Origin: Paracoccaceae bacterium
GTDB taxonomy: Bacteria > Pseudomonadota > Alphaproteobacteria > Rhodobacterales > Rhodobacteraceae
Direction: 5' to 3'
DNA length: 64,000 nt
NCBI GenBank assembly: GCA_028284705.1
Contig: JANQRE010000010.1
Coordinates: 124,001-188,000 of the forward strand
In this document: piece after piece, positions 25,335 through 34,660 of the stretch
Layout of the letters: every line of letters begins with the position of its first letter
Position numbering within the stretch: position 1 is the first letter of the stretch
Notes under the pieces: generated by a model
What the model saw: only the letters and a program-made list of their open reading frames with translations
Database searches by the model: none
Told to the model about the DNA's origin: nothing
Made by a program: the position numbers and the translations under genes

Positions 25335-26510
25335 CTAGAGCGAGTGATAGTAAGATGAAAGCGCAGCGGCGTTTTGTTGCCAGTTGAGATGCTTCAAGGC
25401 AAAATTGCGCGCAGCTTCCCCAAGCGGCCCCGCCTTATCGGGAGCGTTGAGCAACTCCTCCAATCTGTCTGCAATTTCAATGCCGTTACCTCGTGTCAGC
25501 AAAAGTGCATCGACGCCATCTTCCATTTGTAATCCAATATTTGTTCTTGGAAGAAGCACCGGTCGCCCCAACGCTAAAAACTCAGGAATCTTAGACGGCA
25601 AACGGTAGTCGTTAAACGGGCCAGGTGCTCCGGGTTGCACGTAGAAATCGGCGAGCTTCGCGACTTCGATCAAGCGTCTACGGTCCAAAAAACCCAGATT
25701 GATGACCCAGTCGCCGTTGAGAAATTCAAAGCTTGGATCCATGTCCGCAACAAAATTTCGGCCGGCTCGCACAAGAATGACATTGTGCTTGCGTCGCCGC
25801 AGGATCAGTACGGCCGTGTACAGAGAGAAGATTTCGTCTTTATTGGCCGCATGGAGATTGCCATGATAAAAGAGAACAAAGGCGTCGTCGTCGATATAGA
25901 GTTCTTTTCGAAGTCGAGCACGGCGATCATCTTCGATGTCCGGCGCAAATTCCTCGTTGTCGACGCCGGGTTCTAGTACATGTGCTGCGACACCGTCCGG
26001 GCAGAATTCGGCCAGACGCGGCACAATGATCGACATGCCCTTTGATGCCTGTAGAAAGGACTTCGCTTCAACCGGGTTTGTCAGATGTTGCGGAACTTTC
26101 TCGTCAAGTAACTCGGTATCCATCGCGCGGATGTCGTCAACGGTAACCCCTAGGTTTTCGGCGAGTATGATTTCCTCATTGTCTTCCAGATGAACAACGT
26201 ACTCTATTCCGGTTTCCGAAATAATCCTTTCGGCAACGGAGATCACGTTGCGTCTCGGGGTCCAGACATGCAGCAGCGCTCCTTCGGCTGATGCAAGTTC
26301 GACCAAAGACGCAGGCAGCGTATCGCCCATGCAATCTGCTGTTCGCACAACATCAAAGAGACAGGGGCCATAATCCTCAACCGAGTTGGGATCGCCTTCG
26401 CCAATTACGCATACTGAATGGCCGAGTTTCACGAGTTCATTTGCGAAATGTGCGATATGGCCACCGCTGTTGCCGTTCAGAAGACCATAATTCAGGAATA
26501 TCAAATTCAA
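25335..26510 (-). CDS. GT4-type glycosyltransferase (GT-B fold)
   Basis: The protein has 391 residues. The N-terminal Rossmann half starts with LIFLNYGLLNGNSGGHIAHF, which contains the G-G-x-x-x-H-x-x-x-L type opening of retaining GT-B enzymes. The C-terminal half has LFYHGNLHAANKDE, DFYVQPGAPGPFNDYRLPSKIPEFLALGRPVL in outline, and a final helix. The E-F-L-A-L-G-R-P-V pattern is the nucleotide-sugar binding region of GT4. The start is a TTG at 26510 (another TTG at 26504). It belongs to the minus-strand glycan operon with the upstream 26522-27478 gene, 11 bp apart. Confidence 0.85.
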   Translation of the reverse strand: MNLIFLNYGLLNGNSGGHIAHFANELVKLGHSVCVIGEGDPNSVEDYGPCLFDVVRTADCMGDTLPASLVELASAEGALLHVWTPRRNVISVAERIISETGIEYVVHLEDNEEIILAENLGVTVDDIRAMDTELLDEKVPQHLTNPVEAKSFLQASKGMSIIVPRLAEFCPDGVAAHVLEPGVDNEEFAPDIEDDRRARLRKELYIDDDAFVLFYHGNLHAANKDEIFSLYTAVLILRRRKHNVILVRAGRNFVADMDPSFEFLNGDWVINLGFLDRRRLIEVAKLADFYVQPGAPGPFNDYRLPSKIPEFLALGRPVLLPRTNIGLQMEDGVDALLLTRGNGIEIADRLEELLNAPDKAGPLGEAARNFALKHLNWQQNAAALSSYYHSL

Positions 26511-26521
26511 TTCGCGGATCC

Positions 26522-27478
26522 CTAGCTTTTGAATTCGAGCGGCGAAAGTTCAAAGCAGAGAATCCTGAAATTACATGGATAGTCACTTGGATCGAACCGG
26601 ATGAAATTGATGCCTTTGACGACTTCCAAAAGGCCATCGACCTTGAGCAGGCCATCAGAAACACTAAGGCAGACAGTGTCTTCTTCTGAAAAGGTGCCGT
26701 CAAAGTTCAAATAGAGTTTCACGGCTTCGCGTGGCAGCACATCCCCGGAAGGAGTAGAATACCTTGCCTCGATTGATAATATGTATGTGCCCGGTTCTAA
26801 GGTGTGCTGTAGCATCAATTGCGGGTCATTTTTTTGCGCTACATACTGACCTCTCGTAACACGTATGGCATTGGCGGGACGCAGCCGCCGTCGCAAATCA
26901 ATTGTGTTTTTCCTAACATAGGGCCTCAGGGCCTTTTGGGTGTCGATAAAGATCGCTTTCCCTGGCAGGATTTGAGGATGGACGCCATTTGGTAGTGGGA
27001 CACGCGGCGATGTGATGGACAGTCCCTCACGGAGTTTTTTTAGGTCCTTGTCGCCGAAAGTGTCATTGAGTGCCCTATTCGAAAATCCTTCATCGGACCA
27101 CAGATTCTGCAACACCTCCCGCCAGCTATTTGACGACTTCAGAGCCTCCCCGGTTTTCTTTTTGAGAGACAAGTTTTTTACCAACCAATCCGTCAGGCGG
27201 TGAGTTGGTTGTCCGGTGAATCGCCCGGGTGCCGCGAAGCCTGTAATCTCCAATGGAATTTTGACCGTATCGCGAAATTCTTGTTTCGCCGCGATACCAC
27301 AAATAACCTCGGGAATGCTTTGCCTCGAGAAATGCATGACTTCGTGCGCACTCAAAGGCCATCTTCCAAGTAGTACCTGGAACAGGTTCTGGACGGATTT
27401 AACGTCATCCCTGCTGATGTCCAAATGTTGATTCACCCGGGACCTTCCAAAGAGCCTCTCGTCATGAAACATGCTCAC
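26522..27478 (-). CDS. Unknown protein with DUF4214-like N-terminus
   Basis: This 318-residue protein is not firmly assigned. Residues 25-70 (SVQNLFQVLLGRWPLSAHEV and ISEVI-type IPEVICGIAAKQEF) resemble the DUF4214 helical unit found in surface and secreted proteins. The C-terminal half is predicted beta-rich (EPGTYILSIEARYSTPSGDV, KLYLNFDG) and looks like a carbohydrate-binding type sandwich. A GTG at 27478 or the ATG at 27472 could start it. It heads the minus-strand run of glycan genes, so a role in surface-glycan assembly is likely but unproven. Confidence 0.6.
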   Translation of the reverse strand: MSMFHDERLFGRSRVNQHLDISRDDVKSVQNLFQVLLGRWPLSAHEVMHFSRQSIPEVICGIAAKQEFRDTVKIPLEITGFAAPGRFTGQPTHRLTDWLVKNLSLKKKTGEALKSSNSWREVLQNLWSDEGFSNRALNDTFGDKDLKKLREGLSITSPRVPLPNGVHPQILPGKAIFIDTQKALRPYVRKNTIDLRRRLRPANAIRVTRGQYVAQKNDPQLMLQHTLEPGTYILSIEARYSTPSGDVLPREAVKLYLNFDGTFSEEDTVCLSVSDGLLKVDGLLEVVKGINFIRFDPSDYPCNFRILCFELSPLEFKS

Positions 27479-27683
27479 GACAGGCAGTCAAGCAACGGCC
27501 TAAGCACTCTAAGGAAGTTGGGAGATTTGCGTTTTGATCGCGCCTTGGAGGGCCCTATTCAACCAAGGGGGTGGTCTGCGTGTATGCGGCCAATTATGTG
27601 TAGCTGATCAAAATCACCGCAGGCGCTGGCCGTTTGCGGAAGTATTGCCATTTGGCGGCTCAGTGTAAGGCCCGCACTCTGAA

Positions 27684-28739
27684 ATGATGTTCAACGTTCA
27701 TAAGGACACCTCAAAAAGCTTAGAGGGCTATTTGGTGCCCAACAGTTTCTCAGGTGAAGCGAGTATCTACGTAACCGCGAATGGGCGCGCCGTGTTTCAA
27801 GGTAGCTGCGATCAGTTGCGAAATGAGGTCGTCGCGGTGGGGCGCCATGAGACCGGGCGCGTGGGTTTTGTTTTGGATGAGGCGAAAATCCCCGGATTGA
27901 GTCAGATGAATGATCTTTGCATCTTTGATCATGACACCGGGTTGATGATTTATCGGCGTAATTCGCCCAAAGCTCATCTGCAGAAGCGCGTGTTTCGTCT
28001 TGAAACCTCAATCGGGGCTCCAAATCCTTATCATCAGGCTTTGTCTCCCCATTTCGCTTACGGATTGAGCGACATCCATCTCTATGGTTACGAAACCGTT
28101 GGTCAGCTTTTTAATCTGAACAATTATCGCTCGATGTATTTTGAAGGTCGCGTTCACGTTAAGCCCCATCAGCGATACCTCAACGAAAAGCTGTTTTCGA
28201 TCATCTCGGTCGCTGAGCCATTCTTGGCGCTTGCAATGCTGCTGAGTGAATTGAGCGATAGCCAAAAAATCGCGTTGGGCGAGCTTGATGATCGAGAATA
28301 TGCAGCGCTTTTGCCAGTTGCGATCTATCTTGATGGAGTTGATTTGACACGTCCGGAAGCGGTCCGACGTCGGTTGAAATCTGCCCCCAAGGACGTCCTA
28401 ACCGGATTGGAGTCGCCTTTGGTCGGCCTGCTGACGGGGAGCACTCCAGGTGTTGGCGGAATGCGAAGTGAAATTCCATTGGCTCTTAGCGTGCTATCGC
28501 AGTTTGATATGAGCATTCTTCAAGGTTGGGACGACGAGAGCCATTCAGAACTTTCGCAGCTCTTGGGACTACATTCGCTGTCGCTAGCCCAATTAGAGCT
28601 TCCCCAACAGGTGCACGACTTGGCGGATGCATTGCGGGATTTGTCTACTTTACAGGTCGTGTTGGAGAACGATCTCATCGTCTATCATTGTTTGGAACAG
28701 TCTGTTCGATCCGTGACCTTCTCCGAGATAAAGCCTTGA
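27684..28739 (+). CDS. Unknown protein of the glycan region
   Basis: I do not recognise this 351-residue protein as a whole. Its first 90 residues (GYLVPNSFSGEASIYVTANG, QLRNEVVAVGRHETGRVGFVLD) resemble a small beta module often seen joined to glycosyltransferases and sulfotransferases of surface-glycan clusters. The rest is helical, without signal peptide or membrane segments. It is divergent from the minus-strand glycan operon and is followed on the same strand by a methyltransferase 83 bp on. It is probably cytoplasmic and part of the same pathway. Confidence 0.55.
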   Translation: MMFNVHKDTSKSLEGYLVPNSFSGEASIYVTANGRAVFQGSCDQLRNEVVAVGRHETGRVGFVLDEAKIPGLSQMNDLCIFDHDTGLMIYRRNSPKAHLQKRVFRLETSIGAPNPYHQALSPHFAYGLSDIHLYGYETVGQLFNLNNYRSMYFEGRVHVKPHQRYLNEKLFSIISVAEPFLALAMLLSELSDSQKIALGELDDREYAALLPVAIYLDGVDLTRPEAVRRRLKSAPKDVLTGLESPLVGLLTGSTPGVGGMRSEIPLALSVLSQFDMSILQGWDDESHSELSQLLGLHSLSLAQLELPQQVHDLADALRDLSTLQVVLENDLIVYHCLEQSVRSVTFSEIKP

Positions 28740-28822
28740 CATTGGATACTTGCGGGCTGCGGAAAACTGAGCAAAAAGCTGAAAGCCCAAAGGTGGGCCC
28801 GATTGGTGGAAGTAATTCAGTC

Positions 28823-29623
28823 ATGCAGGATTTCGATCTTCTGAGTTCTAAATTCGAGGCGCGTGCACCGCACGCGCAGAACGCCATAGATCTGTTTTCT
28901 GAATGGACGGGAGCGTTCCCCCAGGAATACGCGCTCCGCGCCGGGCCTCTTGCGCTCTATTCTGATCCTCGGATTGCCTGGGCAATTGCGCAATGCGGAT
29001 CTTTGGACGGCAAAACCGTGTTGGAACTCGGGCCATTGGAGGGCTCACATGCCTACATGCTTGAAAAGGCCGGTGCGAGAGAGATTGTCGCCGTCGAAGC
29101 CAACAAGCAGGCTTACTTGAAGTGTCTTGTCGCCAAAGAAATTCTCGGACTTAAGCGCAGCAAATTCCTTTTGGGTGATTTTGAGCGGTACCTTGAAGAA
29201 ACGGATCGCCATTTTGACATTATTCTCGCGTCCGGAGTTCTTTATCATTTGAATGCTCCGGTCCCCTTCCTTGATCAGATCGGCCAACGTTGCCAAACTC
29301 TGGTGCTTTGGACACATTATTTCGATGCCGACGTAATGGATGAGGACGATCCTCGGCGCGGTCCCTTTGCAGATGGCGTGACCGAGTTTGAATATAAGGA
29401 TCGTACTTACCAGCTACATCGACGAAGTTATGCCGGAGCTTGGAACGCCGACGGATATTGTGGCGGTCCAAAAGACGACCACTTTTGGATGGAGCGAGAG
29501 CAAATCCTGGCCATTTGTAAAGACAATGGGTTCTCTGACATACGCACCAAATTTAAGGATGACGCCCATGTCAATGGACCATCCTGCCTATTCTATATGA
29601 ACAAAGGAACTGCATCCGACTAG
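28823..29623 (+). CDS. SAM-dependent methyltransferase
   Basis: This 266-residue class I methyltransferase shows motif I KTVLELGPLEGSHAYMLEKAG, the acidic residue of strand 2 in IVAVEANKQAY, and the strand-4 region FDIILASGVLYHLNAPVPFLDQI. The frame is open from 28526, overlapping the end of the preceding gene, but the conserved part begins near the ATG at 28823. An earlier TTG near 28740 cannot be excluded. A sugar or glycan acceptor is inferred from the neighbours. Its end is only 55 bp from the end of the convergent GT2 gene. Confidence 0.8.
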   Translation: MQDFDLLSSKFEARAPHAQNAIDLFSEWTGAFPQEYALRAGPLALYSDPRIAWAIAQCGSLDGKTVLELGPLEGSHAYMLEKAGAREIVAVEANKQAYLKCLVAKEILGLKRSKFLLGDFERYLEETDRHFDIILASGVLYHLNAPVPFLDQIGQRCQTLVLWTHYFDADVMDEDDPRRGPFADGVTEFEYKDRTYQLHRRSYAGAWNADGYCGGPKDDHFWMEREQILAICKDNGFSDIRTKFKDDAHVNGPSCLFYMNKGTASD

Positions 29624-29678
29624 GTGCGGTAATTCGCGGAAGGCCGCAAATCTCGTAGCGAGTTCTGTATCATTCGGC

Positions 29679-31415
29679 CTAAACCAGATTTGACGGCAAG
29701 TAGGGATCGACTGGGATGCGCTTCGACCAGATTTCCAAAAACCTTTCAATTTCTTCCGTCGAAACGGCTTGGCCGCCAGTTCGCGAGGCGCCTTCGTAGT
29801 GGTAGAGTTCCACGTAATTCAGACAAACAGAGCGGAGGCCCCTTTCGTGCAGTCTGAAGCAATAATCGACGTCATTGTAATTCAGAGGGAACTCCGTGTT
29901 GTAACCTCCAAGGGCGTCGAAAACGGATCGCGGCGTGAGCTGGCATGCTGCGGTGACGGCAATGCAGTTGCGATTTGACGATCCGCTCAGATCATATCCG
30001 ATGGTGTCTCGCGCTTCATTGTAGTCGATGTGTCCGGGCACGTTCCCCCGCAACCAAATACCGCTATGTTGAATTCTTGCGTTGGGAAACAGAAGCTTAG
30101 CTCCAACCGCCCCGATGCCTTCGCGTTGAGCCATTCCCAGCATGCGTTCAAGCCAAGTCGGCGTGATAACCCGCGTGTCGTCATTTAATAAAAGTAGGAA
30201 ATCGCCAGCTGCATTGGCGGCCCCTAGGTTCACCTTTTCCGAATAGTTAAAGGTTTCTTCTTGTCGATATTCCACCAGCCTGAGAGGTCGAAATTTCTCA
30301 AATCTCTCCAGCTGTTCTTCGGTGAAATTGCCGTCATGAACCAACAAAATTTCGTAGTTGTCATAAGTCGAGTGCTCGACAACCGAGCTGACGACGCCTT
30401 CGGCGTGGTTTTCAAGTTTACCATTCACCTGAGCTGACTTGTTCGCGGTTGGGATGATAATCGAAACTTTGTCATTGCGGCGCGGATGGAACATAACGCG
30501 GTGATGACCGGGAATTGCATGATCCGAGATTTCATAGGTGTCCCCTAATCGGCTCAGATGTTCTGTTATCGCCCTGCGCTGGCGCAAAAACGCCTCGGGC
30601 TTGGCGTCGAGGGACTGTGCTGTGGATTGATCCCATTTGCGCCAGTGATAGAGCACCTTTGGAACATGAACGATTTGATTAAACTGCGACGTGAACCGCA
30701 GCATGAAATCAAAGTCCTGAGCCCCGTCGAATTCGCTGCGGAACCCTTCGATCTGGCGAGCCCTTTCGGTGTGATAGACACTCATATGACATGAGTACAT
30801 GCATTGAAGCGTCAACTCCGGCGACCAGCTTGGCTTCAGGAAGGCGTCATAGAACTTCTTGCCCCGCTTATCGGTCTTGTCCTCATCTGAGTACAGGTAG
30901 TCCGCATCTGGGTGGCGCAACAGCATTTCCGTCATCCAATAGAGCGCAGCTGGATGCAGTAGATCATCGTGATCCAAAACTGTGACGTAGTCGCCGCTAG
31001 CGACCTCCAACCCACTGTTCATCGCTTTTGAGATGTTGCCGTTTTCGGTGCGTAGGACGGTCTTGATGCGATCGCTATTTCGGGCCGCATCCTTTAGTAG
31101 CGGGACAATATGAGATGCAGAAGACTTGTCATCGACAAGGATAAGTTCCCAATTCGGGTAGGTTTGATCATAAACGGATTGCAGGCACTGGCGCAGGAAT
31201 GGTTCAGGGGTGTCGTGAATCGGGACAATGATGCTGAAGGTAATACCGCTCGCCAGAATTTCATCGTGGTTCGCGGCCTTTTCGTCTGCCGGATTTTTGT
31301 TCGCATAGCGCTTGCCCAAGAGCGTCAACACATGTTTTCGTAAAGCGAGATATCTTTTTTGGCCCAGAAGACCCAATACAATGGGCCTAAACCTTAGAAG
31401 AAACTGCCGCATCAC
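29679..31415 (-). CDS. Tandem-domain GT2 glycosyltransferase
   Basis: The protein has 578 residues with the same two-domain GT-A layout as the 22790-24511 protein. Domain 1 (about 55-290) has ITFSIIVPIHDTPEPFLRQC and YVTVLDHDDLLHPAALYW. Domain 2 (about 315-550) has KVSIIIPTANKSAQVNGKL, FLLLLNDDTRVITPTWLERM and LNYNDVDYCFRLHERGLR. The N-terminus is basic and hydrophobic enough for peripheral membrane contact. It lies downstream of the RTX protease gene on the same strand, with a 131-bp gap that may hold its own promoter. Confidence 0.9.
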   Translation of the reverse strand: MMRQFLLRFRPIVLGLLGQKRYLALRKHVLTLLGKRYANKNPADEKAANHDEILASGITFSIIVPIHDTPEPFLRQCLQSVYDQTYPNWELILVDDKSSASHIVPLLKDAARNSDRIKTVLRTENGNISKAMNSGLEVASGDYVTVLDHDDLLHPAALYWMTEMLLRHPDADYLYSDEDKTDKRGKKFYDAFLKPSWSPELTLQCMYSCHMSVYHTERARQIEGFRSEFDGAQDFDFMLRFTSQFNQIVHVPKVLYHWRKWDQSTAQSLDAKPEAFLRQRRAITEHLSRLGDTYEISDHAIPGHHRVMFHPRRNDKVSIIIPTANKSAQVNGKLENHAEGVVSSVVEHSTYDNYEILLVHDGNFTEEQLERFEKFRPLRLVEYRQEETFNYSEKVNLGAANAAGDFLLLLNDDTRVITPTWLERMLGMAQREGIGAVGAKLLFPNARIQHSGIWLRGNVPGHIDYNEARDTIGYDLSGSSNRNCIAVTAACQLTPRSVFDALGGYNTEFPLNYNDVDYCFRLHERGLRSVCLNYVELYHYEGASRTGGQAVSTEEIERFLEIWSKRIPVDPYLPSNLV

Positions 31416-31546
31416 CTAGCATCCGTATCTCGCAACGATGCTGCTATGAACGACGGTTCTAGTCGGTACGCAAGAGACGAAATCCCTTACGGGGCCAAAC
31501 AAGCGGCAATTGTTCTTTTTGCCAAATGACTAGGAGCAAGGGGCGA

Positions 31547-34198
31547 TCAAAAGATGAAATCGTTGGTGTCCAGTTCGCTCACTGTCACGCCCTCCAGAGT
31601 GATCGTATGGCTGCCGGACGCTATAACGGCACCGCCCGCACTGTCGCTGAGGTGGTTATTTATCAGGTCATTGTAGCTCGTGATATCGACTACGGCCGAC
31701 AAATCGATTTTCTCACTGTTGTTGCTTGCTTCAAAATCTCGGATCACATCAACTCCGAATTCACCGGAGAAGACAAACGTGTCGGATCCCGTTCCGCCTT
31801 GCAAAACGTCGTCGCCGGCACCACCGTTGAGTGTATCGTCGCCGGCACCACCGACAAGTACATCATCTCCGCCATTCCCGACCAGCGTATCTGCGCCATC
31901 GAGACCAACAAGAAGTTCGGCGGCTGCACCGCCTGTCAGCGTATCATTTCCGTTTGTGCCAGACTGGCTGTCTGTAATCACATCAAGATTGCCGCGCAAA
32001 TCAATGCTTCGTCCGGCGTTTGCACCATAATTGAAGTAATGCAGTAGCGCTGCGTCGACGTTGTCTCCATAGACCTCCAGCAGATCAGCGTGGGAGACGA
32101 GATACGTCATGCTATCAAACGTCGTGGTCCTGCCTTTGGCCGCGCCGAAGTTGATGAAATGCTCCGCCCCTGCGCTGGCATCGGCACCAAAGGCGGCCAT
32201 CAGGTCACCATAGGACGCGATATACTCAAGGCCGTCGAATGTCGTGATCCGCCCTTTGGCCGCGCCGAAGTTGATGAAATGCTCCGCCCCTGCAGTTGCA
32301 TCGGCACCAAAGGCGGCCATCAGGTCACCATAGGATGCGATATACTCAAGGCCATTGAACGCAATCGTTCGACCTGCAGCGCTTCCGTATGTGACGTAAT
32401 GAACCAGGCCCGCAACACCATCGTTCCCGAAGGCGGCCATCAAGTCGCCATAGGATGCAATGTAGCTAAGGGCGTCAAACTCCGACACGGCACCTGCCGC
32501 CAGACTCTGATCAGCGAATTCAAAATTCTCCACATTGAGCACCGTGTCCAGGCCATCGGTGTTAACGTTGTCCTTGACGACGACGACAGCATCGTAGCTG
32601 AGAAGAGTGTAGTCCGCGCGCGCGCCAGAAAACTGTGCGGTGTCGGTCCCCGATCCTCCATCAACAGAGTCGTTGCCCTGACCACCGTTGAGCGTGTCGT
32701 CTCCGCCTTGACCAAGGAGTTGATCGTCACCGCCCTCGCCAGAGATCGTATCGCCACCCAAGCCGCCTTGAACTGAATTGGCGGCGGCATTCCCGGTGAT
32801 CGTGTCATTGCCTGCGCCGGTTTCTAGGTTTTCGATAACCGTGCCGTAAGCGATCCCAATCGTTCCGATATCATTGCCAATATTCGAGAATGTGCCGCCA
32901 TTGAGGTTGATTACCGCGGCTTCGTTTGCGCCAAGATAGCTAAAATCAAGCGTGTCGATCCCGCCCTGGTCGTAGATGGTCAGTGCCACACGGTTGCCAG
33001 TTGTGTTGGATGTGGAACTGCCTGTCGACATGGCCAAGAAAATCTCATCCATGTAATTTCCGAGATTTGAGCCCAGGCCGTAGGTTGTGTCGCCAGCAGT
33101 CGCGCTATTTGCCCCTGCGGCACCATAAAAGTCCTGGATGGCGTGGATGTCAGCCATCATTGCGCTGGTTACGTAGGCAAACGACGCATTAATGGACGTG
33201 TTTTCCGTCTGGCTGAAGTACGACATAACCGACATCTGCCAGCTGTCATTGGTGAATGTCGCGTCGTTCTGATATGTGATCGGGCTACCGGTGAAGTTAT
33301 AATCACCTTGGTGATGCAGCCCCAATGCGTGACCGAACTCGTGGATGTAGGTCTGGAACGAATAGCTATCGAGTGTTGTTCCGCTGTTCGTCAGCCAAGA
33401 CTTAGCGACGTTTAATTCAACACCATTTGTGTTGTCGCCATTCGCAGTGCTGGTCGAACCGGAATTCGGAAAATAGGCAAATGCTCCGCTGTCTTCGTCA
33501 TCGAGAGTGATCATCTCGCCGGACGTCACCTCGACGAATTCAATGTCGGCCACCATTTCCCAAGCTTCCATGGCCCAACGAGCCAATTGCTGACCTTCTG
33601 CGGTCAAACCCGTGATGTTGACGGTAATTTCGTTCGAAACGCTTGTGTTGAATTTTCGCTCGGTTGTGCCCGTACCGGTGCGAAGAAATTCCGACAGTTG
33701 TTCGATCGTCCCTTCTGTGCCGGGCACAGGGGGAGGAACGTCTTCCTCAACTTCAAGACTATAGCTGCCGGTTGATGTCGCAGAATACGCCGATACCGCG
33801 ATGTAATAGGTTCCGGTTGTGGTCGCCGTGTAAACAATCGATGCATCCCAACCGGTGCCGTCGAGGTCATCGTATTCAATGAAATTGCCGCTGCCATCGT
33901 ATAAACGGAGATCGGTGTCAAATAGAGTCCCGCCCCCGCTCTGGCTCCCAAGCGCGTCAATCTTATAGGTTGTGCCGGCCTCGAACGTGATTGCGATCCA
34001 GTCCACATCGCCGCCGGTCGCGACGGTTCCTGCGAAGTCGTCACCGACGTTCATCGTATAACTCGTTGAAACTCCGGCGGCTGCGTCGCCTGTTTCAACC
34101 ACAGTTGCAGTGAGCGGGCCGTTTTCGCCGAAAATCTGCTGACCCGTGTCGTGGCGATCCGGCATATATGTTTGAGTTATCGCGCAGATGATACACAT
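31547..34198 (-). CDS. RTX metalloprotease, serralysin-like (M10), type I secreted
   Basis: This 883-residue secreted protease starts with MCIICAITQTY, a short Cys-x-x-Cys leader seen in rhodobacterial relatives. Residues 45-150 form a PPC-type beta domain. The catalytic domain has the zinc motif HEFGHALGLHH at 286-296 and the Met-turn SVMSY at 323-327. Calcium-binding GGxGxDx repeats occur at about 458-520 and 745-805, and between them lie four 40-residue repeats (574-733). The uncleaved C-terminal signal for type I secretion ends in DFIF. No ABC/MFP secretion genes are in the window. A small exported protein gene lies 33 bp upstream on the same strand. Confidence 0.92.
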   Translation of the reverse strand: MCIICAITQTYMPDRHDTGQQIFGENGPLTATVVETGDAAAGVSTSYTMNVGDDFAGTVATGGDVDWIAITFEAGTTYKIDALGSQSGGGTLFDTDLRLYDGSGNFIEYDDLDGTGWDASIVYTATTTGTYYIAVSAYSATSTGSYSLEVEEDVPPPVPGTEGTIEQLSEFLRTGTGTTERKFNTSVSNEITVNITGLTAEGQQLARWAMEAWEMVADIEFVEVTSGEMITLDDEDSGAFAYFPNSGSTSTANGDNTNGVELNVAKSWLTNSGTTLDSYSFQTYIHEFGHALGLHHQGDYNFTGSPITYQNDATFTNDSWQMSVMSYFSQTENTSINASFAYVTSAMMADIHAIQDFYGAAGANSATAGDTTYGLGSNLGNYMDEIFLAMSTGSSTSNTTGNRVALTIYDQGGIDTLDFSYLGANEAAVINLNGGTFSNIGNDIGTIGIAYGTVIENLETGAGNDTITGNAAANSVQGGLGGDTISGEGGDDQLLGQGGDDTLNGGQGNDSVDGGSGTDTAQFSGARADYTLLSYDAVVVVKDNVNTDGLDTVLNVENFEFADQSLAAGAVSEFDALSYIASYGDLMAAFGNDGVAGLVHYVTYGSAAGRTIAFNGLEYIASYGDLMAAFGADATAGAEHFINFGAAKGRITTFDGLEYIASYGDLMAAFGADASAGAEHFINFGAAKGRTTTFDSMTYLVSHADLLEVYGDNVDAALLHYFNYGANAGRSIDLRGNLDVITDSQSGTNGNDTLTGGAAAELLVGLDGADTLVGNGGDDVLVGGAGDDTLNGGAGDDVLQGGTGSDTFVFSGEFGVDVIRDFEASNNSEKIDLSAVVDITSYNDLINNHLSDSAGGAVIASGSHTITLEGVTVSELDTNDFIF
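32000..32479 (-). repeat. Four tandem 120-bp repeats inside the RTX protease gene
   Basis: Four consecutive 40-codon units encode the pattern F-x-x-L-x-YIASYGDLMAAFG-x-D-x-x-A-x-x-H-(F/Y)-x-x-(F/Y)G-x-x-x-GR. Units 2 and 3 (32120-32359) are almost identical in DNA, units 1 and 4 more diverged. This implies recent duplication and a chance of copy-number change by recombination. Confidence 0.85.
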
Positions 34199-34231
34199 GA
34201 GTTGGTTCTACTCTATTATTACAAGCAAGTG

Positions 34232-34660
34232 CTATTTTTTGCCGCGCAACGCGCTGGACAGAGATGGGCTGGCATCGATGAGCCGACGGGCAAGTTCTTG
34301 CGCCGACAAGCCGGAACGTGCCACTAGGTCACCTTCTCCATCGTCTTGCCAGAGCAATCGAGCATAGCCCTTTTCATCTAAGTCCAGACGCAATTGGAAA
34401 GATTGCGGCGGTTGGGTTCTAGGGTTGATACGATAGTTGTGAGACGGTGCAATCTCGGCCAACAGTTGCACGAGAGCTTGGCACAAAGAGTTATCGGCTT
34501 CACAGGCAAGAGTCACAACAGGACGCGGAAGTTGGTTGGCGTTGGCGGGCATCAGAACCCCACTTCCGCAAAGAGCGACAAGCGCTGCAGAGCAGAACCC
34601 AACCCCATAGGCTTGCGTCGAACGCCCTTCAGATAGTGTTCGTTTCGTGGCATCGAGCAC
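34232..34660 (-). CDS. Small exported protein upstream of the RTX protease
   Basis: This 142-residue protein has a signal-peptide-like segment at about 22-42 (FCSAALVALCGSGVLMPANA) after a longish polar N-region. The mature part contains two cysteines in ACEADNSLCQAL and a predicted mix of helix and strand. I do not recognise the family. It ends 33 bp before the protease start on the same strand, so the two are likely co-transcribed. Serralysins often have a periplasmic inhibitor gene beside them; this could fill that role, but no inhibitor motif is visible. Confidence 0.55.
   Translation of the reverse strand: MLDATKRTLSEGRSTQAYGVGFCSAALVALCGSGVLMPANANQLPRPVVTLACEADNSLCQALVQLLAEIAPSHNYRINPRTQPPQSFQLRLDLDEKGYARLLWQDDGEGDLVARSGLSAQELARRLIDASPSLSSALRGKK

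Noticed and set aside
32000-32479. CRISPR-like array because of regularly spaced repeats
   Set aside because: The repeats are 120-bp in-frame coding units without spacers or cas genes.
31526-32776. Two plus-strand frames over the RTX repeats
   Set aside because: They are antisense to RTX and 40-residue repeats; repetitive coding DNA produces long antisense frames.
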